Shown here: positions 35,820-45,376 of the stretch, in pieces
Layout of the letters: the number at the start of each line of letters is the position of its first letter
Position numbering within the stretch: the first letter of the stretch is position 1
Source: Candidatus Methylacidiphilales bacterium
GTDB lineage: Bacteria > Verrucomicrobiota > Verrucomicrobiia > Methylacidiphilales > JANWVL01
Direction of reading: 5' to 3'
DNA length: 56,447 nucleotides
Assembly: GCA_025056655.1 (NCBI GenBank)
Contig: JANWVL010000076.1
Location: forward strand, 1 to 56,447
Position numbers and translations under genes: made by a program
Notes under the pieces: model-generated
Database searches by the model: none
What the model saw: only the letters and a program-made list of their open reading frames with translations
What the model was told of the DNA's origin: nothing

Positions 35820-36755
35820 TTAGAAATTTAATCTTTCTTTTTCGATAACTAACGGCCGATTCATGACCTTGGTGTGAATTGAGCCTATGTATTCTCCGAG
35901 TATCCCGATAAAGAAGAGTTGAACCGAGGCTGTAAAGAAGATACCGATTATAAGCGGTGCTATACCGAGCTGGAAAGTTTGCCAAAAGAGAAGTTTAGCG
36001 ATCAGGTAAGCTAAGGCGATGAAAAAAAAGAGAATCGAGGAGACAAATCCTATCAACGTAGCGAGGCGAAGGGGGATTTTGGAGTGATTTGTGATACCTA
36101 GTAACGCCAAGTCATAAAGAGTATAGAAGTTGTTTTTTGAAAATCCACGACGACGAGCCGGCTGGTCGTATTCGATTAAGGCATGCGGGAAGAAACCGAT
36201 TTCAGAGATTAGTCCTCGGAAATAAGGGTAAGGGTCGTGAATGCGGCGTAGTATTTCAATGACACTTTTATCATAAAGCCCAAAACCCGTGAAATTGTTT
36301 ACCAGTTCAATTTCAGAGAGACGGTTGAGCAGGCGATAGTAAAAGGTTCGAACAGCATGCATGATCGGCGCGGCATTGCTAGTGGTCTTCACCCCTATCA
36401 CAATCCGATAACCTTCCTCCCATTTTTTCAGAAAATCAGGGATCAGTCTTGGTGGATCCTGAAAATCACAAACAATGAAGATCACTGCTTCTCCTTGAGC
36501 TTGAAGGATGCCGTAGAAAGGAGAACGGATGTGGCCAAAATTTCGAGAATTAAAAATAACTTTTATGCGTCGATCTTCAGCAGCCATTTGGCGCAAAAGC
36601 TGTGGCGTCTTATCCCGCGAATCATTATCAATAAAAATGTGTTCATACTCGTATTGCGGCAACGCCTCCATGATTGCTCGCACTTCTTGAGCAATTTCCC
36701 GCACATTTCCTTGCTCATTATAACAAGGTGTGACTATGCTTATGAACTTCTTCAT
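35820..36755 (-). CDS. GT2 polyprenyl-phosphate-type glycosyltransferase with two C-terminal membrane helices
   Basis: 311 aa, of the DPM1/ArnC/GtrB group. SIVTPCYNEQGNV at the N-terminus, the DNDSRDKTPQLL loop, IVCDFQDPP as the metal-binding DxxD, and two C-terminal membrane helices (IGFVSSILFFFIALAYLIAKLLF and LIIGIFFTASVQLFFIGILGEYIGS). Such enzymes load a sugar onto undecaprenyl phosphate for later transfer outside the cytoplasm. 7 bp upstream of hpnC and 3 bp after the HAD gene. Donor sugar unknown. Confidence 0.87.
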   Translation of the reverse strand: MKKFISIVTPCYNEQGNVREIAQEVRAIMEALPQYEYEHIFIDNDSRDKTPQLLRQMAAEDRRIKVIFNSRNFGHIRSPFYGILQAQGEAVIFIVCDFQDPPRLIPDFLKKWEEGYRIVIGVKTTSNAAPIMHAVRTFYYRLLNRLSEIELVNNFTGFGLYDKSVIEILRRIHDPYPYFRGLISEIGFFPHALIEYDQPARRRGFSKNNFYTLYDLALLGITNHSKIPLRLATLIGFVSSILFFFIALAYLIAKLLFWQTFQLGIAPLIIGIFFTASVQLFFIGILGEYIGSIHTKVMNRPLVIEKERLNF

Positions 36756-36758
36756 AGT

Positions 36759-37436
36759 TTAGGATCCTGGTGAATGCTGGGAGTGTAGAAGCCTTGCAAT
36801 AAATTGAAAACAGCCTTCATGATCGGGAAATATTAGGTCGGCGTCTAGGAGATAACTTTTGGGCAACGTCGTCATTATCGCGAAACAGTATGCCCCAGCT
36901 GCTTTTGCAGAGCGAATCCCGAGAGGAGCATTTTCGATCACAAGGCACTGCTCTGGAGGAAAACCTAGTCTCTGGATCGCTTTAGCATAAGGCTCGGGAT
37001 CGGGTTTGGTGTGTGTGACATCGTTTGAGGTCACTATCACGTGAAAATAATCGCGAACCTCTTTCGGGATTTTAGCCAAAACACGCGAGAGAGAGGCACC
37101 TGTGACAAGACCGAGTGCGACTGACCGATTGCTCCAGTCTTGTAGCGCTGGAAGTATGGAAGGAAAAAGCTTACTTGCCGAATGATGAACCATAATTTCA
37201 TCCTTGCGCCTGGCAATCGACTCAGCGTTTTCAAGCGGAATCCCATGCAAGCGGCATAAAGTTTGGGATACGACGAGACGACCGCTACCTTCTAGAAGGT
37301 AGTATTCATTTTGTGAAATTTGCACCCCGTGCTCTGCGAAAGCTTGAGCCCAAGCCTTGTGATTATCAGGCATCGTATCAGCTAGCACCCCATCATAGTC
37401 TAAGAGAATGCCCTTTATAGAACGGGGGTATGACAT
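36759..37436 (-). CDS. HAD-superfamily phosphatase / beta-phosphoglucomutase-like
   Basis: 225 aa from ATG 37436, which overlaps the previous stop by 22 bp; an in-frame ATG at 37475 would add 13 residues. Motif I is DYDGVLADT, motif II is VTGAS, and motif III with the Lys is THTKPDPEPY, followed by VIENAPLGIRSAKAAG. The helical cap follows the subgroup of sugar-phosphate phosphatases and beta-PGM. Probably dephosphorylates or isomerises a sugar phosphate made for the adjacent glycosyltransferases. Confidence 0.82.
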   Translation of the reverse strand: MSYPRSIKGILLDYDGVLADTMPDNHKAWAQAFAEHGVQISQNEYYLLEGSGRLVVSQTLCRLHGIPLENAESIARRKDEIMVHHSASKLFPSILPALQDWSNRSVALGLVTGASLSRVLAKIPKEVRDYFHVIVTSNDVTHTKPDPEPYAKAIQRLGFPPEQCLVIENAPLGIRSAKAAGAYCFAIMTTLPKSYLLDADLIFPDHEGCFQFIARLLHSQHSPGS

Positions 37437-38464
37437 AAGGTTGAAAAAGTAGGAAGAGCTAGACGTGTAGCCCAAGCGTCGAGCTCACTGATCAGAGCGT
37501 CCTCAACTGGTATTCCTTCAGTAGAACGTTGTTGAGCATTTCGAATTTCGGGTTCACCCGGAAATAGAATCGATGGGTTTTCGCTTTTTATTTCCTGGCA
37601 CATTCTATCTACAGTTGAAGCAAAATGGGCAAGGCCGATGAATCGATTGGGATCGATCGCTATGATAAGCGATCCAAGGTATCTGTATTGATCTAGATCG
37701 CCATACATTTTAGGTATATGTGGACCAAAGGGCATGCCGTTCAGAGGACCGCAGAGTGCATCAATAACAAACGCCAGAGCATAGCCTTTATGCTCTCCGA
37801 CCGGTTTTAGGGCGACAATTCGATGAGGGTCAGTGGTCTCTTCACCGTTTTCGTCTACTCCCAGACCTAGGGGCACTGGAGTATTCTCTCTACGAGCATT
37901 CATGATGCGGTTCCATGGAACAATGCTTGTAGCAAGATCGAGGCAGACAGGCTCAAGAGGTTCAGGACGAGGCAGCGCAATCGAAATCGGATTTGTTCCG
38001 AAAAAAGCTTTTTTTCCACCATGAGGAACGACAAAAGAGTCGGAATGTGTGAAGACAATACCGATGAGACCCTTTTTAGCAATGTCTCTGGAATACAAGC
38101 CGATGGCGCCGCAATGGGAAGAATGGAAAATCCCGACGACTCCGGCGCCTACTTCGCGAGCCAGATTAACAGCGTGTCGGGAAGCTTCAAAACAGATAAC
38201 GATCCCATGCCCATGGTCCCCATTGAATCGCCCAGTGGCAGGTCCCGTGCGTTCAAATTGAAACACAGGCCGTGGATTAATAGAGCGTCGTGTCAAGCGA
38301 TTAAGGTAGTGAGGTAATCGAGCAATTCCATGTGAATCGATTCCCCAGAGGCTTGTCTGAACGAGCGCTTGGGCAATGATTTTAGCGTGGTCTGGCAAAA
38401 CCTGTGCCGCTACTAGGGCACGCTCGATCCATGCTTGAATTTGAGAATGAGGAAGCCGCACCAT
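37415..38464 (-). CDS. Ldh2/MDH2-family NAD(P)-dependent dehydrogenase
   Basis: 349 aa, of the malate/L-lactate/sulfolactate/ureidoglycolate dehydrogenase family (unrelated to classical Rossmann LDH). SLWGIDSHGIARLPHYL with the catalytic His, FTHSDSFVVPHGG, FGTNPISIALP and GEHKGYALAFVID are characteristic. It reduces a 2-oxo acid or oxidises a 2-hydroxy acid. It starts 9 bp after the ThDP enzyme, whose product would be a 2-oxo or hydroxy-oxo compound, so the two may act in sequence. Substrate unknown. Confidence 0.82.
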   Translation of the reverse strand: MVRLPHSQIQAWIERALVAAQVLPDHAKIIAQALVQTSLWGIDSHGIARLPHYLNRLTRRSINPRPVFQFERTGPATGRFNGDHGHGIVICFEASRHAVNLAREVGAGVVGIFHSSHCGAIGLYSRDIAKKGLIGIVFTHSDSFVVPHGGKKAFFGTNPISIALPRPEPLEPVCLDLATSIVPWNRIMNARRENTPVPLGLGVDENGEETTDPHRIVALKPVGEHKGYALAFVIDALCGPLNGMPFGPHIPKMYGDLDQYRYLGSLIIAIDPNRFIGLAHFASTVDRMCQEIKSENPSILFPGEPEIRNAQQRSTEGIPVEDALISELDAWATRLALPTFSTLCHTPVL

Positions 38465-38473
38465 GGGATAAAA

Positions 38474-40282
38474 TTACTCTTTTTCTAGGATTGGGATTAG
38501 CATATTTGCCCTGAACTCTTCTCTCGGCAGAAAAGGGAAGAGATCTTCAAGTGGAGGTGAAACCAGTCGGCCGTCGGGTAGTTGTTTGAAGGAGACTTTA
38601 GGCACAAGAGGCTGCATGTAGGGCATTTTTACTTCACACACCAGTGGGCCCTTTGAATAAAGCCAATCGGGGGCTTCATGAGGTAGTTGCGCTGAAGAGG
38701 AAAAGCATAGGTAGGGCAACCCGTAGGCGTCAGCGATTTTTTGAAAATCTGGACAAGTGACTCCTGTATCTGGACTGGAGGCCGCAAATTGGCCTTGGAA
38801 AAGCGCATTCTGAGTGTGACGAATGGTGAGATAACCCTTATTATTTAAGATGACCACTTTCACGGGTAAACGATAATGAGCTATCGCCATTAGCTCTTGA
38901 AGATTCATTTGAATGCCGCCATCGCCGGTGAGACAAATCACAATTCGTTGCCGATCCGCAAATGAAGCGCCAACTGCTGATCCTATGCCATATCCCATCG
39001 AAGCAAGTCCGCTTGACGTAATGATGCGTTGTCGCTTCCGAATTGTGATGGCTTGATAGGTGCCTGTAAAACTTGTGCCCATGTCTGTTACGACGATTGC
39101 ATCCTCAGGCATGTGCTGAGAAAGCCAATCGCAGAACGTGTAAGAGTTCAGACCATCTTGGGCTAGAGCATACTCCGGCAAATTTGGCGAATATTTTTGA
39201 ACCCAATTTTTGCAACGCTGCCTCCAATCCTCAATCTGAGCGGGTGGAGGGGGAATGATTTTTTTTAGCTCTCGAATCGCCAGAGCTGCATCGCATTGGA
39301 TAAGAAGTTGGAAGTGTTCCTTGAATTTGGAGAGTTCACCCGCATCGATATCGATCATCACTTTATAGGCAGCCCTCGCAAATTCTTTAATTTCATATCC
39401 AATCTGGGGAATGGAGAGGCGCGTGCCGATTGTTAAAAGAAAATCAGCATTTTGCAGAGCAAAATTAGCAGCACGTTGCCCATAGATACCTGGTCGCCCG
39501 ACATAGAGAGGGTGGTCGTTGGGGATGATGTCTGCTGCATTCCACGAACTAACTATGGGAATTTGCCATGATTCGACGAGTTCATGTATCGCTGAAACAG
39601 AATGCGCGAGACGAACTCCATTACCAACATATAGAAGCGGGCGATTAGCTGAGCTGAAAGGAGCTTGGATTGCTTTAAATTGGGCTTCTATCGAGGGGTC
39701 GAGATGATCTGAGTGTAGCTCTTGCGACAAACTCTCTATGTGGAAATCCATGGAGACAGAAGGCATCTGGCGTGCTTGAATATCCATGGGAACATCAATC
39801 CACACAGGTCCAGGACGCCCACTCAGAGCGAGGATTAATGCTTGATAAAGGTGACTTTCGATTTCGTTTTCATGACGTATTTGAACAGCATATTTTGTAA
39901 AGGATTTTACGATAGGGATGATATCCACCTCTTGAATCCCTCGCTGTCGCAGAGGAGCGCCGGAAATGGTATCCGTTGATTTAACCTGGCCTGAAATAAC
40001 AAGAAGCGGAATAGAATCCTGCCATGCACCCATCACACCTGTGATCGCGTTTGTGGCGCCTGGACCAAATGTCACCAGACAGACGCCGATCGATTCTCTT
40101 ACGCGAGCATAAGCTTCGGCAGACATCGCAGAGGCTTGCTCATGATAATTGCAAACGTATTCAAGGTCAGGGTGTTGACGTATAGCCTCTAAAATATGAA
40201 GCATCCCGCCCCCTGACACTGTGAAAACATGACGCACTCCCAACTGGGCTATTACGTTTGCGATGAACTCAGAAACTTTCAT
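38474..40282 (-). CDS. acetolactate-synthase-like ThDP enzyme of a glycan-cluster type
   Basis: 602 aa with the three-domain ThDP layout. The catalytic Glu is in CNYHEQASAM; GPGATNAITGVMGAWQDSIP and GRPGPVWIDVPMDIQ occur in the N-terminal and FAD/NAD-like parts; the ThDP motif is TGDGGIQMN with NNKGY. This subgroup is frequent in surface-polysaccharide loci. One relative, YerE, adds a two-carbon branch to a keto sugar. A true IlvB is less likely because no ilvH or other ilv genes are adjacent. First gene of the nine-gene minus-strand operon. Confidence 0.8.
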   Translation of the reverse strand: MKVSEFIANVIAQLGVRHVFTVSGGGMLHILEAIRQHPDLEYVCNYHEQASAMSAEAYARVRESIGVCLVTFGPGATNAITGVMGAWQDSIPLLVISGQVKSTDTISGAPLRQRGIQEVDIIPIVKSFTKYAVQIRHENEIESHLYQALILALSGRPGPVWIDVPMDIQARQMPSVSMDFHIESLSQELHSDHLDPSIEAQFKAIQAPFSSANRPLLYVGNGVRLAHSVSAIHELVESWQIPIVSSWNAADIIPNDHPLYVGRPGIYGQRAANFALQNADFLLTIGTRLSIPQIGYEIKEFARAAYKVMIDIDAGELSKFKEHFQLLIQCDAALAIRELKKIIPPPPAQIEDWRQRCKNWVQKYSPNLPEYALAQDGLNSYTFCDWLSQHMPEDAIVVTDMGTSFTGTYQAITIRKRQRIITSSGLASMGYGIGSAVGASFADRQRIVICLTGDGGIQMNLQELMAIAHYRLPVKVVILNNKGYLTIRHTQNALFQGQFAASSPDTGVTCPDFQKIADAYGLPYLCFSSSAQLPHEAPDWLYSKGPLVCEVKMPYMQPLVPKVSFKQLPDGRLVSPPLEDLFPFLPREEFRANMLIPILEKE

Positions 40283-40371
40283 CAGGCCCGGCTTCTTATC
40301 AGCGAGCTGAGAATTTGGCGAGTCTTTGGTTCTTACTTGTTTTTTACAAGAAAGATGACTAGGGCATTTTT
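40283..40371. promoter_or_regulatory. divergent gap at the head of the squalene/glycolipid operon
   Basis: The 89-bp region must hold promoters for both the ThDP operon (-) and the SPFH gene (+). CTTGT-TTTTT-ACAAG (40336-40350) is a short inverted repeat that could be an operator. No consensus -35/-10 pair is convincing on either strand. Confidence 0.3.
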
Positions 40372-41154
40372 ATGCACCCAAGATACATTTCACTAATTAC
40401 TCCTATCCTAATCGTTGGCGTAGTGCTTGCCTTTTCATGCTGGAAAGTCGTGCCCCCAGGGACGCGTGGAATATCAGTCACTTTGGGCAAAGTAGATCCT
40501 GTGCCGCGTGCAGAAGGGTTGACCTTTAAAAAACCTTTTATCGAGGATATTATTTTATTCTCTGTGCGACAAGAAACTGTAAATGGCGTAGCAGATTGTT
40601 TCAGTTCCGATCTCCAGACAGTTAAAATTTCTTACTCTGTGTTATTCAGAGTGCCACCTGAAAATGTCGTCAGATTGTATCAAAATTATGCGGGGGATAT
40701 TTTCAAAAGCTTGATCGATCCGCGCGTGCAAAATTCGATTAAACAGATCACCGCCCTATACAAAGCTGAAGATTTAGTTAAAAACCGAGATAAAGTAAAA
40801 CAAGACGCTCTCTTACTCGTCCGTGAATCCCTCTCAGGCCTGATTGAGGTGGTGGACATTCCGTTGACGAATATCGCCCTGACAGATGAACTTCAACGCG
40901 CCATTGAGCTCAAGCAAGTAATGGAACAACAGGCTTTGGCAAAAGAATACGAACTACAAAAAGCCAAGAAAGAAGCTGAAATTACCATCGTTAATGCCAG
41001 AGCTGAAGCAGAAGCGGTGAAAATACGTGGAGAAGCACTGGCCAACAGTCCACGTATAATTGACTTGGAAATCGTAAAGCGCTGGGATGGTAAAGCTCCT
41101 TCGACGGTGTCCGTCAGCCAAGGGGGTGCCAATGTGATTTTACCATTAAGGTAA
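40372..41154 (+). CDS. prohibitin-like SPFH-domain membrane protein
   Basis: 260 aa. One N-terminal membrane helix is followed by an SPFH/Band 7 domain (VVPPGTRGISVTLGKVDPV, then about 150 residues) and a charged coiled coil (roughly 180-230) rich in Ala/Glu/Lys (QKAKKEAEITIVNARAEAEA). The layout matches eukaryotic prohibitins more than the larger HflK/C or flotillins. Forms ring-like scaffolds in membranes in the family. First of a run of + strand genes with the transporter pair. Confidence 0.85.
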   Translation: MHPRYISLITPILIVGVVLAFSCWKVVPPGTRGISVTLGKVDPVPRAEGLTFKKPFIEDIILFSVRQETVNGVADCFSSDLQTVKISYSVLFRVPPENVVRLYQNYAGDIFKSLIDPRVQNSIKQITALYKAEDLVKNRDKVKQDALLLVRESLSGLIEVVDIPLTNIALTDELQRAIELKQVMEQQALAKEYELQKAKKEAEITIVNARAEAEAVKIRGEALANSPRIIDLEIVKRWDGKAPSTVSVSQGGANVILPLR

Positions 41155-41175
41155 TTCGAGTTAATAACTCACAAC

Positions 41176-41394
41176 ATGCATGTCCGCCTTGGATTATTTG
41201 CCATATATCTTAGTGCTTATTTGGGCTTTGTAATCTTGAATGCCTATTGGCCCCAGACAATGGAGCTTCGGATCGCGTGGGGGATTAACCTCGCCGTGAT
41301 ATACGGGACAAGCCTTATACTCAGCGCGATTCTGTTGGCTATTATTTTCCTTTTTCATCGAGCTGATGATGACGACATGGAAGGCGACTTATGA
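41176..41394 (+). CDS. DUF485-like small membrane protein
   Basis: 72 aa with two membrane helices and an acidic C-terminus (HRADDDDMEGDL). DUF485 proteins (YjcH in E. coli) are encoded just ahead of acetate/cation symporters. Here the stop overlaps the symporter start as ATGA. Thought to be an accessory subunit. Confidence 0.75.
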   Translation: MHVRLGLFAIYLSAYLGFVILNAYWPQTMELRIAWGINLAVIYGTSLILSAILLAIIFLFHRADDDDMEGDL

Positions 41395-43169
41395 TCTATG
41401 AGGCTTCTTGGTTAACGGTTTTTATTTTTGGATTATTTGTTGCATTGGTGCTGGGAATCAGCTTTTATCTCGGCTCGAGAGCACGCTCCTCATCAGGCTA
41501 TTATGCAGCGCACGGACAAGTGCACTGGTTTGTAAATGGAGTCGCTTTTGCAGGGGATTACCTTTCTGCAGCTTCATTTTTAGGGATATGCGGAATGATC
41601 GCATTTTTCGGGTATGATGGTTTCCTTTATTCCATCGGATATTTAGCTGGCTGGATTGTTGCACTGTTTGTGATCGCGGAGCCGCTTAAGAAATTAGGCA
41701 AATATACCTTAGCAGACGCGTTAGATCAGCGTTTTCATTCTCAGCAAATCAAAATGACGGCAGCCATTAGCACGCTCGTTGTCAGTGTGTTTTATTTGAT
41801 TCCGCAAATGGTCGGCGCTGGAGCGCTAATCAAGCCCTTGCTAGGTCTTGAACATTGGCAGGGCGTGATTCTTGTCGGCGCAGTCGTCACCACGATAGTT
41901 ATCACGGCCGGTATGATTTCGACAACTTGGGTGCAATTTATCAAAGGTGCGCTTTTGGTTCTTTTTTGTGCCTTGATGACGTGCGGCATTCTATATCGTG
42001 GCCTTGAGACAAGACCTCCAGTAGGACAAGAGCAGCGTGTCACGATCCTACAGCAAGCAGATGGCTCACGTCGCGTTTTAATTAACGGCATTCAACAGGG
42101 ACACGGTGAAAATCAAGCCGAGCTTCCGCCAGCTGGACGAGTTATCGCTTTGCCCAACCAAATTTCAAAGACAGGCCCACTCAACCCCATCGATTATCTA
42201 CGATATTTTCAAGATGCTCAAATCGAAGTTTGGAGAATGGAAAAAAATCGCATCGTTGAAAAAACAGCAGAAGTCACAGCCGTGACGACCATTTATCGTC
42301 CAGAAATAAAACCTGGCAGTGAATTACTTGTGCCGGGGGGAACACCGACATTCCAAGGCCTCCGCAGTGAGGATTGGCGTGCCAAAATAGACTTTGTTTC
42401 ACTGATGCTAGCGCTTTTTGCTGGCACAGCATCGCTGCCACATATTCTCATCCGTTATTACACAGTAAAAAACCAAGCAGCAGTAAGAAAAAGCACAGTC
42501 GTTGGGATCATTACCATCGGAGCGTTTTACTTACTCACGCTCTATCTCGGCTTAGGCGCTATGTCTTGTGGAGCGTTGGACATGACAAACTCTAATATGG
42601 CAGCACCTCTACTCGCCCGCACTTTCGGCGAATTGCCGTTTGCGCTGATATCGGCTATTGCATTTACGACTGTGCTCGGAACGGTATGCGGCTTAATCCT
42701 CGCAGCAAGCGGAGCTGTCGTGCACGATTTAATGTCCAATTATTTTAAGCTCCAACTTAGCGATGAAGGAAAAGTGCGTGCGGGAAAGCTTGCTGCTTTG
42801 CTTGTTGGAAGCATCAGTATGTTGCTCGGGATCATCTTCGAGCGAATGAATGTGACGTTCCTCGTAGGTTGGGCGTTCAACATCGCTGCTTCAGCCAATC
42901 TTCCTGCACTAGTGATGGTTTTATTCTGGAAAAATACTACGAAACAAGGGGTAGCCGCCTCAATTTTTGTAGGACTAATTTTTTCCCTAGCCTGGGTTTT
43001 GTGCAGCAAGGAAGCCTATCAGCACGTTTACGGGTGGGATCCGCAGACGGCCCTCGCTCCATTTAGTCAACCGGCAATCGTCAGTATCCCTCTGGCTTGG
43101 ACGGTATTGATTGTTGTCTCAAAGCTCACCTCAAAAGCAAAACACCCCGCTAGTTCCCCCGCTGCTTAA
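41391..43169 (+). CDS. sodium:solute symporter, ActP/VC_2705-like
   Basis: 592 aa SSS-family transporter with about 13 helices. FLGSRARSSSGYYAAHGQVHWFVNGVA, GDYLSAASFLG, FYLIPQMVGAGAL and TASLPHILIRYYTV are typical of the acetate permease branch. Between helices near residues 205 and 330 there is an inserted hydrophilic segment of about 120 residues (RVTILQQADGSRRVLING...), longer than in E. coli ActP. Likely takes up acetate or another short carboxylate with Na+. Coupled to the DUF485 gene. Confidence 0.82.
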   Translation: MIYEASWLTVFIFGLFVALVLGISFYLGSRARSSSGYYAAHGQVHWFVNGVAFAGDYLSAASFLGICGMIAFFGYDGFLYSIGYLAGWIVALFVIAEPLKKLGKYTLADALDQRFHSQQIKMTAAISTLVVSVFYLIPQMVGAGALIKPLLGLEHWQGVILVGAVVTTIVITAGMISTTWVQFIKGALLVLFCALMTCGILYRGLETRPPVGQEQRVTILQQADGSRRVLINGIQQGHGENQAELPPAGRVIALPNQISKTGPLNPIDYLRYFQDAQIEVWRMEKNRIVEKTAEVTAVTTIYRPEIKPGSELLVPGGTPTFQGLRSEDWRAKIDFVSLMLALFAGTASLPHILIRYYTVKNQAAVRKSTVVGIITIGAFYLLTLYLGLGAMSCGALDMTNSNMAAPLLARTFGELPFALISAIAFTTVLGTVCGLILAASGAVVHDLMSNYFKLQLSDEGKVRAGKLAALLVGSISMLLGIIFERMNVTFLVGWAFNIAASANLPALVMVLFWKNTTKQGVAASIFVGLIFSLAWVLCSKEAYQHVYGWDPQTALAPFSQPAIVSIPLAWTVLIVVSKLTSKAKHPASSPAA

Positions 43170-43221
43170 TCATCCTGCTGTCTTGAGCCTCACCGTATTT
43201 TGGCCAAGATGGGGTCGTCTT

Positions 43222-44013
43222 ATGCTCACAGTCTTATTTCTAGGCGATGTCGTGGGTGAACCGGGGCGAGAAGTTATCAAAAAGGCCGTCCCCTTTCTCA
43301 AATCCAAATACGAAGCAGACTTCGTTGTCGTAAACGGTGAAAATGCCGCAGGGGGACAAGGCATCACCGGTCGAATCACATACGAAATACTTCGCGCTGG
43401 CGTAGATGTCATCACACTCGGCGACCATGTCTGGGATCAAAAAGAAATCATGTCTTTTTTTTCACAAGAACCTCGCCTTTTACGACCACAAAACTTCCCA
43501 GCAGGAGCCCCAGGATCAGGCCACATCATTGTATCAGGCAACGGCAAAAAACTCGGCGTCGTATGCGCACTAGGTCGCACATTTATGGCACCCGCCGTTG
43601 ACAATCCTTTCCTCACTATACCTCCAGTCCTAGAATCTATACGCCAAGAGACACTATGCATCTTGATTGATTTTCACGCCGAGACAACCTCAGAAAAAAT
43701 CGCCTTTGGCCGCGCCATGGATGGCTTAGCCAGCGTGATTGTCGGCACCCATACCCATGTGCAAACCGCTGACGAAAAAATCTTGCCAGGAGGCACAGCC
43801 TACCTCACGGACGCAGGATTTTGTGGTGGTCACGACTCAATTATAGGCAGAGACGTTGAAAGTGTCGTAACAAAGTATCGCACCGCCTTACCTCAAAAAT
43901 TCCACATCGCATCAGGCCAACCTCAAGCTGATGGATTTTGCGTCCGGATCGACGAAACCACCGGCAAAGCCATATCCTGTGAACGTATCCAACACCCCGT
44001 CCATTTCCCATAA
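43222..44013 (+). CDS. YmdB-family metallophosphoesterase (cyclic nucleotide phosphodiesterase)
   Basis: 263 aa. FLGDVVGEPGRE, VVNGENAAGGQGIT, ITLGDHVWDQKE, ILIDFHAETTSEK and VGTHTHVQTADE carry the two-metal ligands of the YmdB/DR1281 family, which hydrolyses 2',3'-cAMP in B. subtilis. An open frame runs back to 43111 inside the symporter gene; ATG 43222 gives the family N-terminus exactly. Often found with rny; here it is followed by xseA after 9 bp. Confidence 0.9.
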   Translation: MLTVLFLGDVVGEPGREVIKKAVPFLKSKYEADFVVVNGENAAGGQGITGRITYEILRAGVDVITLGDHVWDQKEIMSFFSQEPRLLRPQNFPAGAPGSGHIIVSGNGKKLGVVCALGRTFMAPAVDNPFLTIPPVLESIRQETLCILIDFHAETTSEKIAFGRAMDGLASVIVGTHTHVQTADEKILPGGTAYLTDAGFCGGHDSIIGRDVESVVTKYRTALPQKFHIASGQPQADGFCVRIDETTGKAISCERIQHPVHFP

Positions 44014-44022
44014 CCCCCCCAT

Positions 44023-45330
44023 ATGCCAGACCCAATCCTCAAAACCAAACCCCAGGCAAATCTCTTCACTCCTGCAGAATCAGAAATCGAGACTGTAACC
44101 TCCCTCACCCGCCGCATCCGCAAAGCGCTCACATCCCAAATCGGTTTTGTCAAGGTTAGAGGAGAGATCTCCAACGTTAAACTCTCTGCCGCTGGCCACA
44201 TTTACTTTTCACTTAAAGATTCTCAAGCACTCATCGCAGCCGTCCTATTTCGCTCAACTTTATCCCTACACCCCTCTTTTCCTGAAGAAGGCACAGAAAT
44301 CATCGCCTCCGGACAAATAACTGTTTACGAACCACGCGGACAATATCAACTCGTCGTCGAAAAAATCGAAACCATCGGACAAGGCGATCTCCAGAGACGT
44401 TTTGAAATCTTAAAACAAAAACTCCTAAACGAAGGCCTATTCGACCCCTCGAAGAAAAAGCCTTTGCCAATTTTCCCCAAGACAATCGCCATCGTCACCT
44501 CACATCAAGGTGCTGTCTTGCACGACTTAATACAAGTCTTCTCAAGACGCGCCCCTGGCCTTCACTTGATCGTTTACGATACACGCGTTCAAGGCACAGA
44601 AGCCCCACCTGAAATCGTCGCGGCAATCCAAAAAGCCAATGCTGATGCAAAAGCCGACCTCATCATTATCGCCCGAGGAGGTGGCTCTCTTGAAGATCTA
44701 TGGGCCTTCAACGAAGAAATCGTCGTGCGTGCAATCGCTCAATCCTCCCTACCCACCATCTCAGCCATCGGGCATGAGACAGATTTCACACTAAGCGATT
44801 TCGCTGCAGACATCAGAGCCCCCACACCCTCTGCTGCTGCAGAGATCGCTGTCCGCGACTGGCAAGAATGGCGAGACGAAATCCAATCCTTAAAAACACG
44901 CCTCCACCGCCACCTCACACACTGCCTCACCCTCCTATCCGCACGCCTCAAACGGTCCACCCAATCTTTTGTTCTCCGATCCCCACGACAACTCCTCCTC
45001 CCATGGCTCCAGTCCTATCAGATTGCGACCGACCGTTTCCAACGTGCATCTCAAGAAGTCCTCCAAAAAAAACGGCAAACCTACCTCACCCTCGCAGACA
45101 AAATCCACCCTCGTGTCATCCAGACAATCTTCGCACAAAAAAAACAACACTACCACCGACTCCGCGCCATCCTAGAAATTTACAACGTCCAAGCCACCCT
45201 CAAACGCGGATTCACCCTCATCCAATCCCCAGACGGCACCTACATCCTGTCCCGCAGCCAGGCCCAAAACAAATCATCCGTCACCATCCACTGGCACGAC
45301 GGCTCAGCACCAGCCCGCATCTGCGACTAG
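44023..45330 (+). CDS. xseA: exodeoxyribonuclease VII large subunit
   Basis: 435 aa. An N-terminal OB fold (FVKVRGEISNVKLSAAGHIYFSLKD) is followed by the catalytic domain (GAVLHDLIQVF, IIARGGGSLEDLWAFNEE, SAIGHETDFTLSDFAADIRAPTPSAAAE) and a coiled-coil C-terminus. It degrades single-stranded DNA to short oligonucleotides together with XseB. The xseB gene is not adjacent in this window. Confidence 0.95.
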   Translation: MPDPILKTKPQANLFTPAESEIETVTSLTRRIRKALTSQIGFVKVRGEISNVKLSAAGHIYFSLKDSQALIAAVLFRSTLSLHPSFPEEGTEIIASGQITVYEPRGQYQLVVEKIETIGQGDLQRRFEILKQKLLNEGLFDPSKKKPLPIFPKTIAIVTSHQGAVLHDLIQVFSRRAPGLHLIVYDTRVQGTEAPPEIVAAIQKANADAKADLIIIARGGGSLEDLWAFNEEIVVRAIAQSSLPTISAIGHETDFTLSDFAADIRAPTPSAAAEIAVRDWQEWRDEIQSLKTRLHRHLTHCLTLLSARLKRSTQSFVLRSPRQLLLPWLQSYQIATDRFQRASQEVLQKKRQTYLTLADKIHPRVIQTIFAQKKQHYHRLRAILEIYNVQATLKRGFTLIQSPDGTYILSRSQAQNKSSVTIHWHDGSAPARICD

Positions 45331-45376
45331 CCATAAAACCAACCCAAAGACACCCCGCCCATCCCCCACCCCCACC

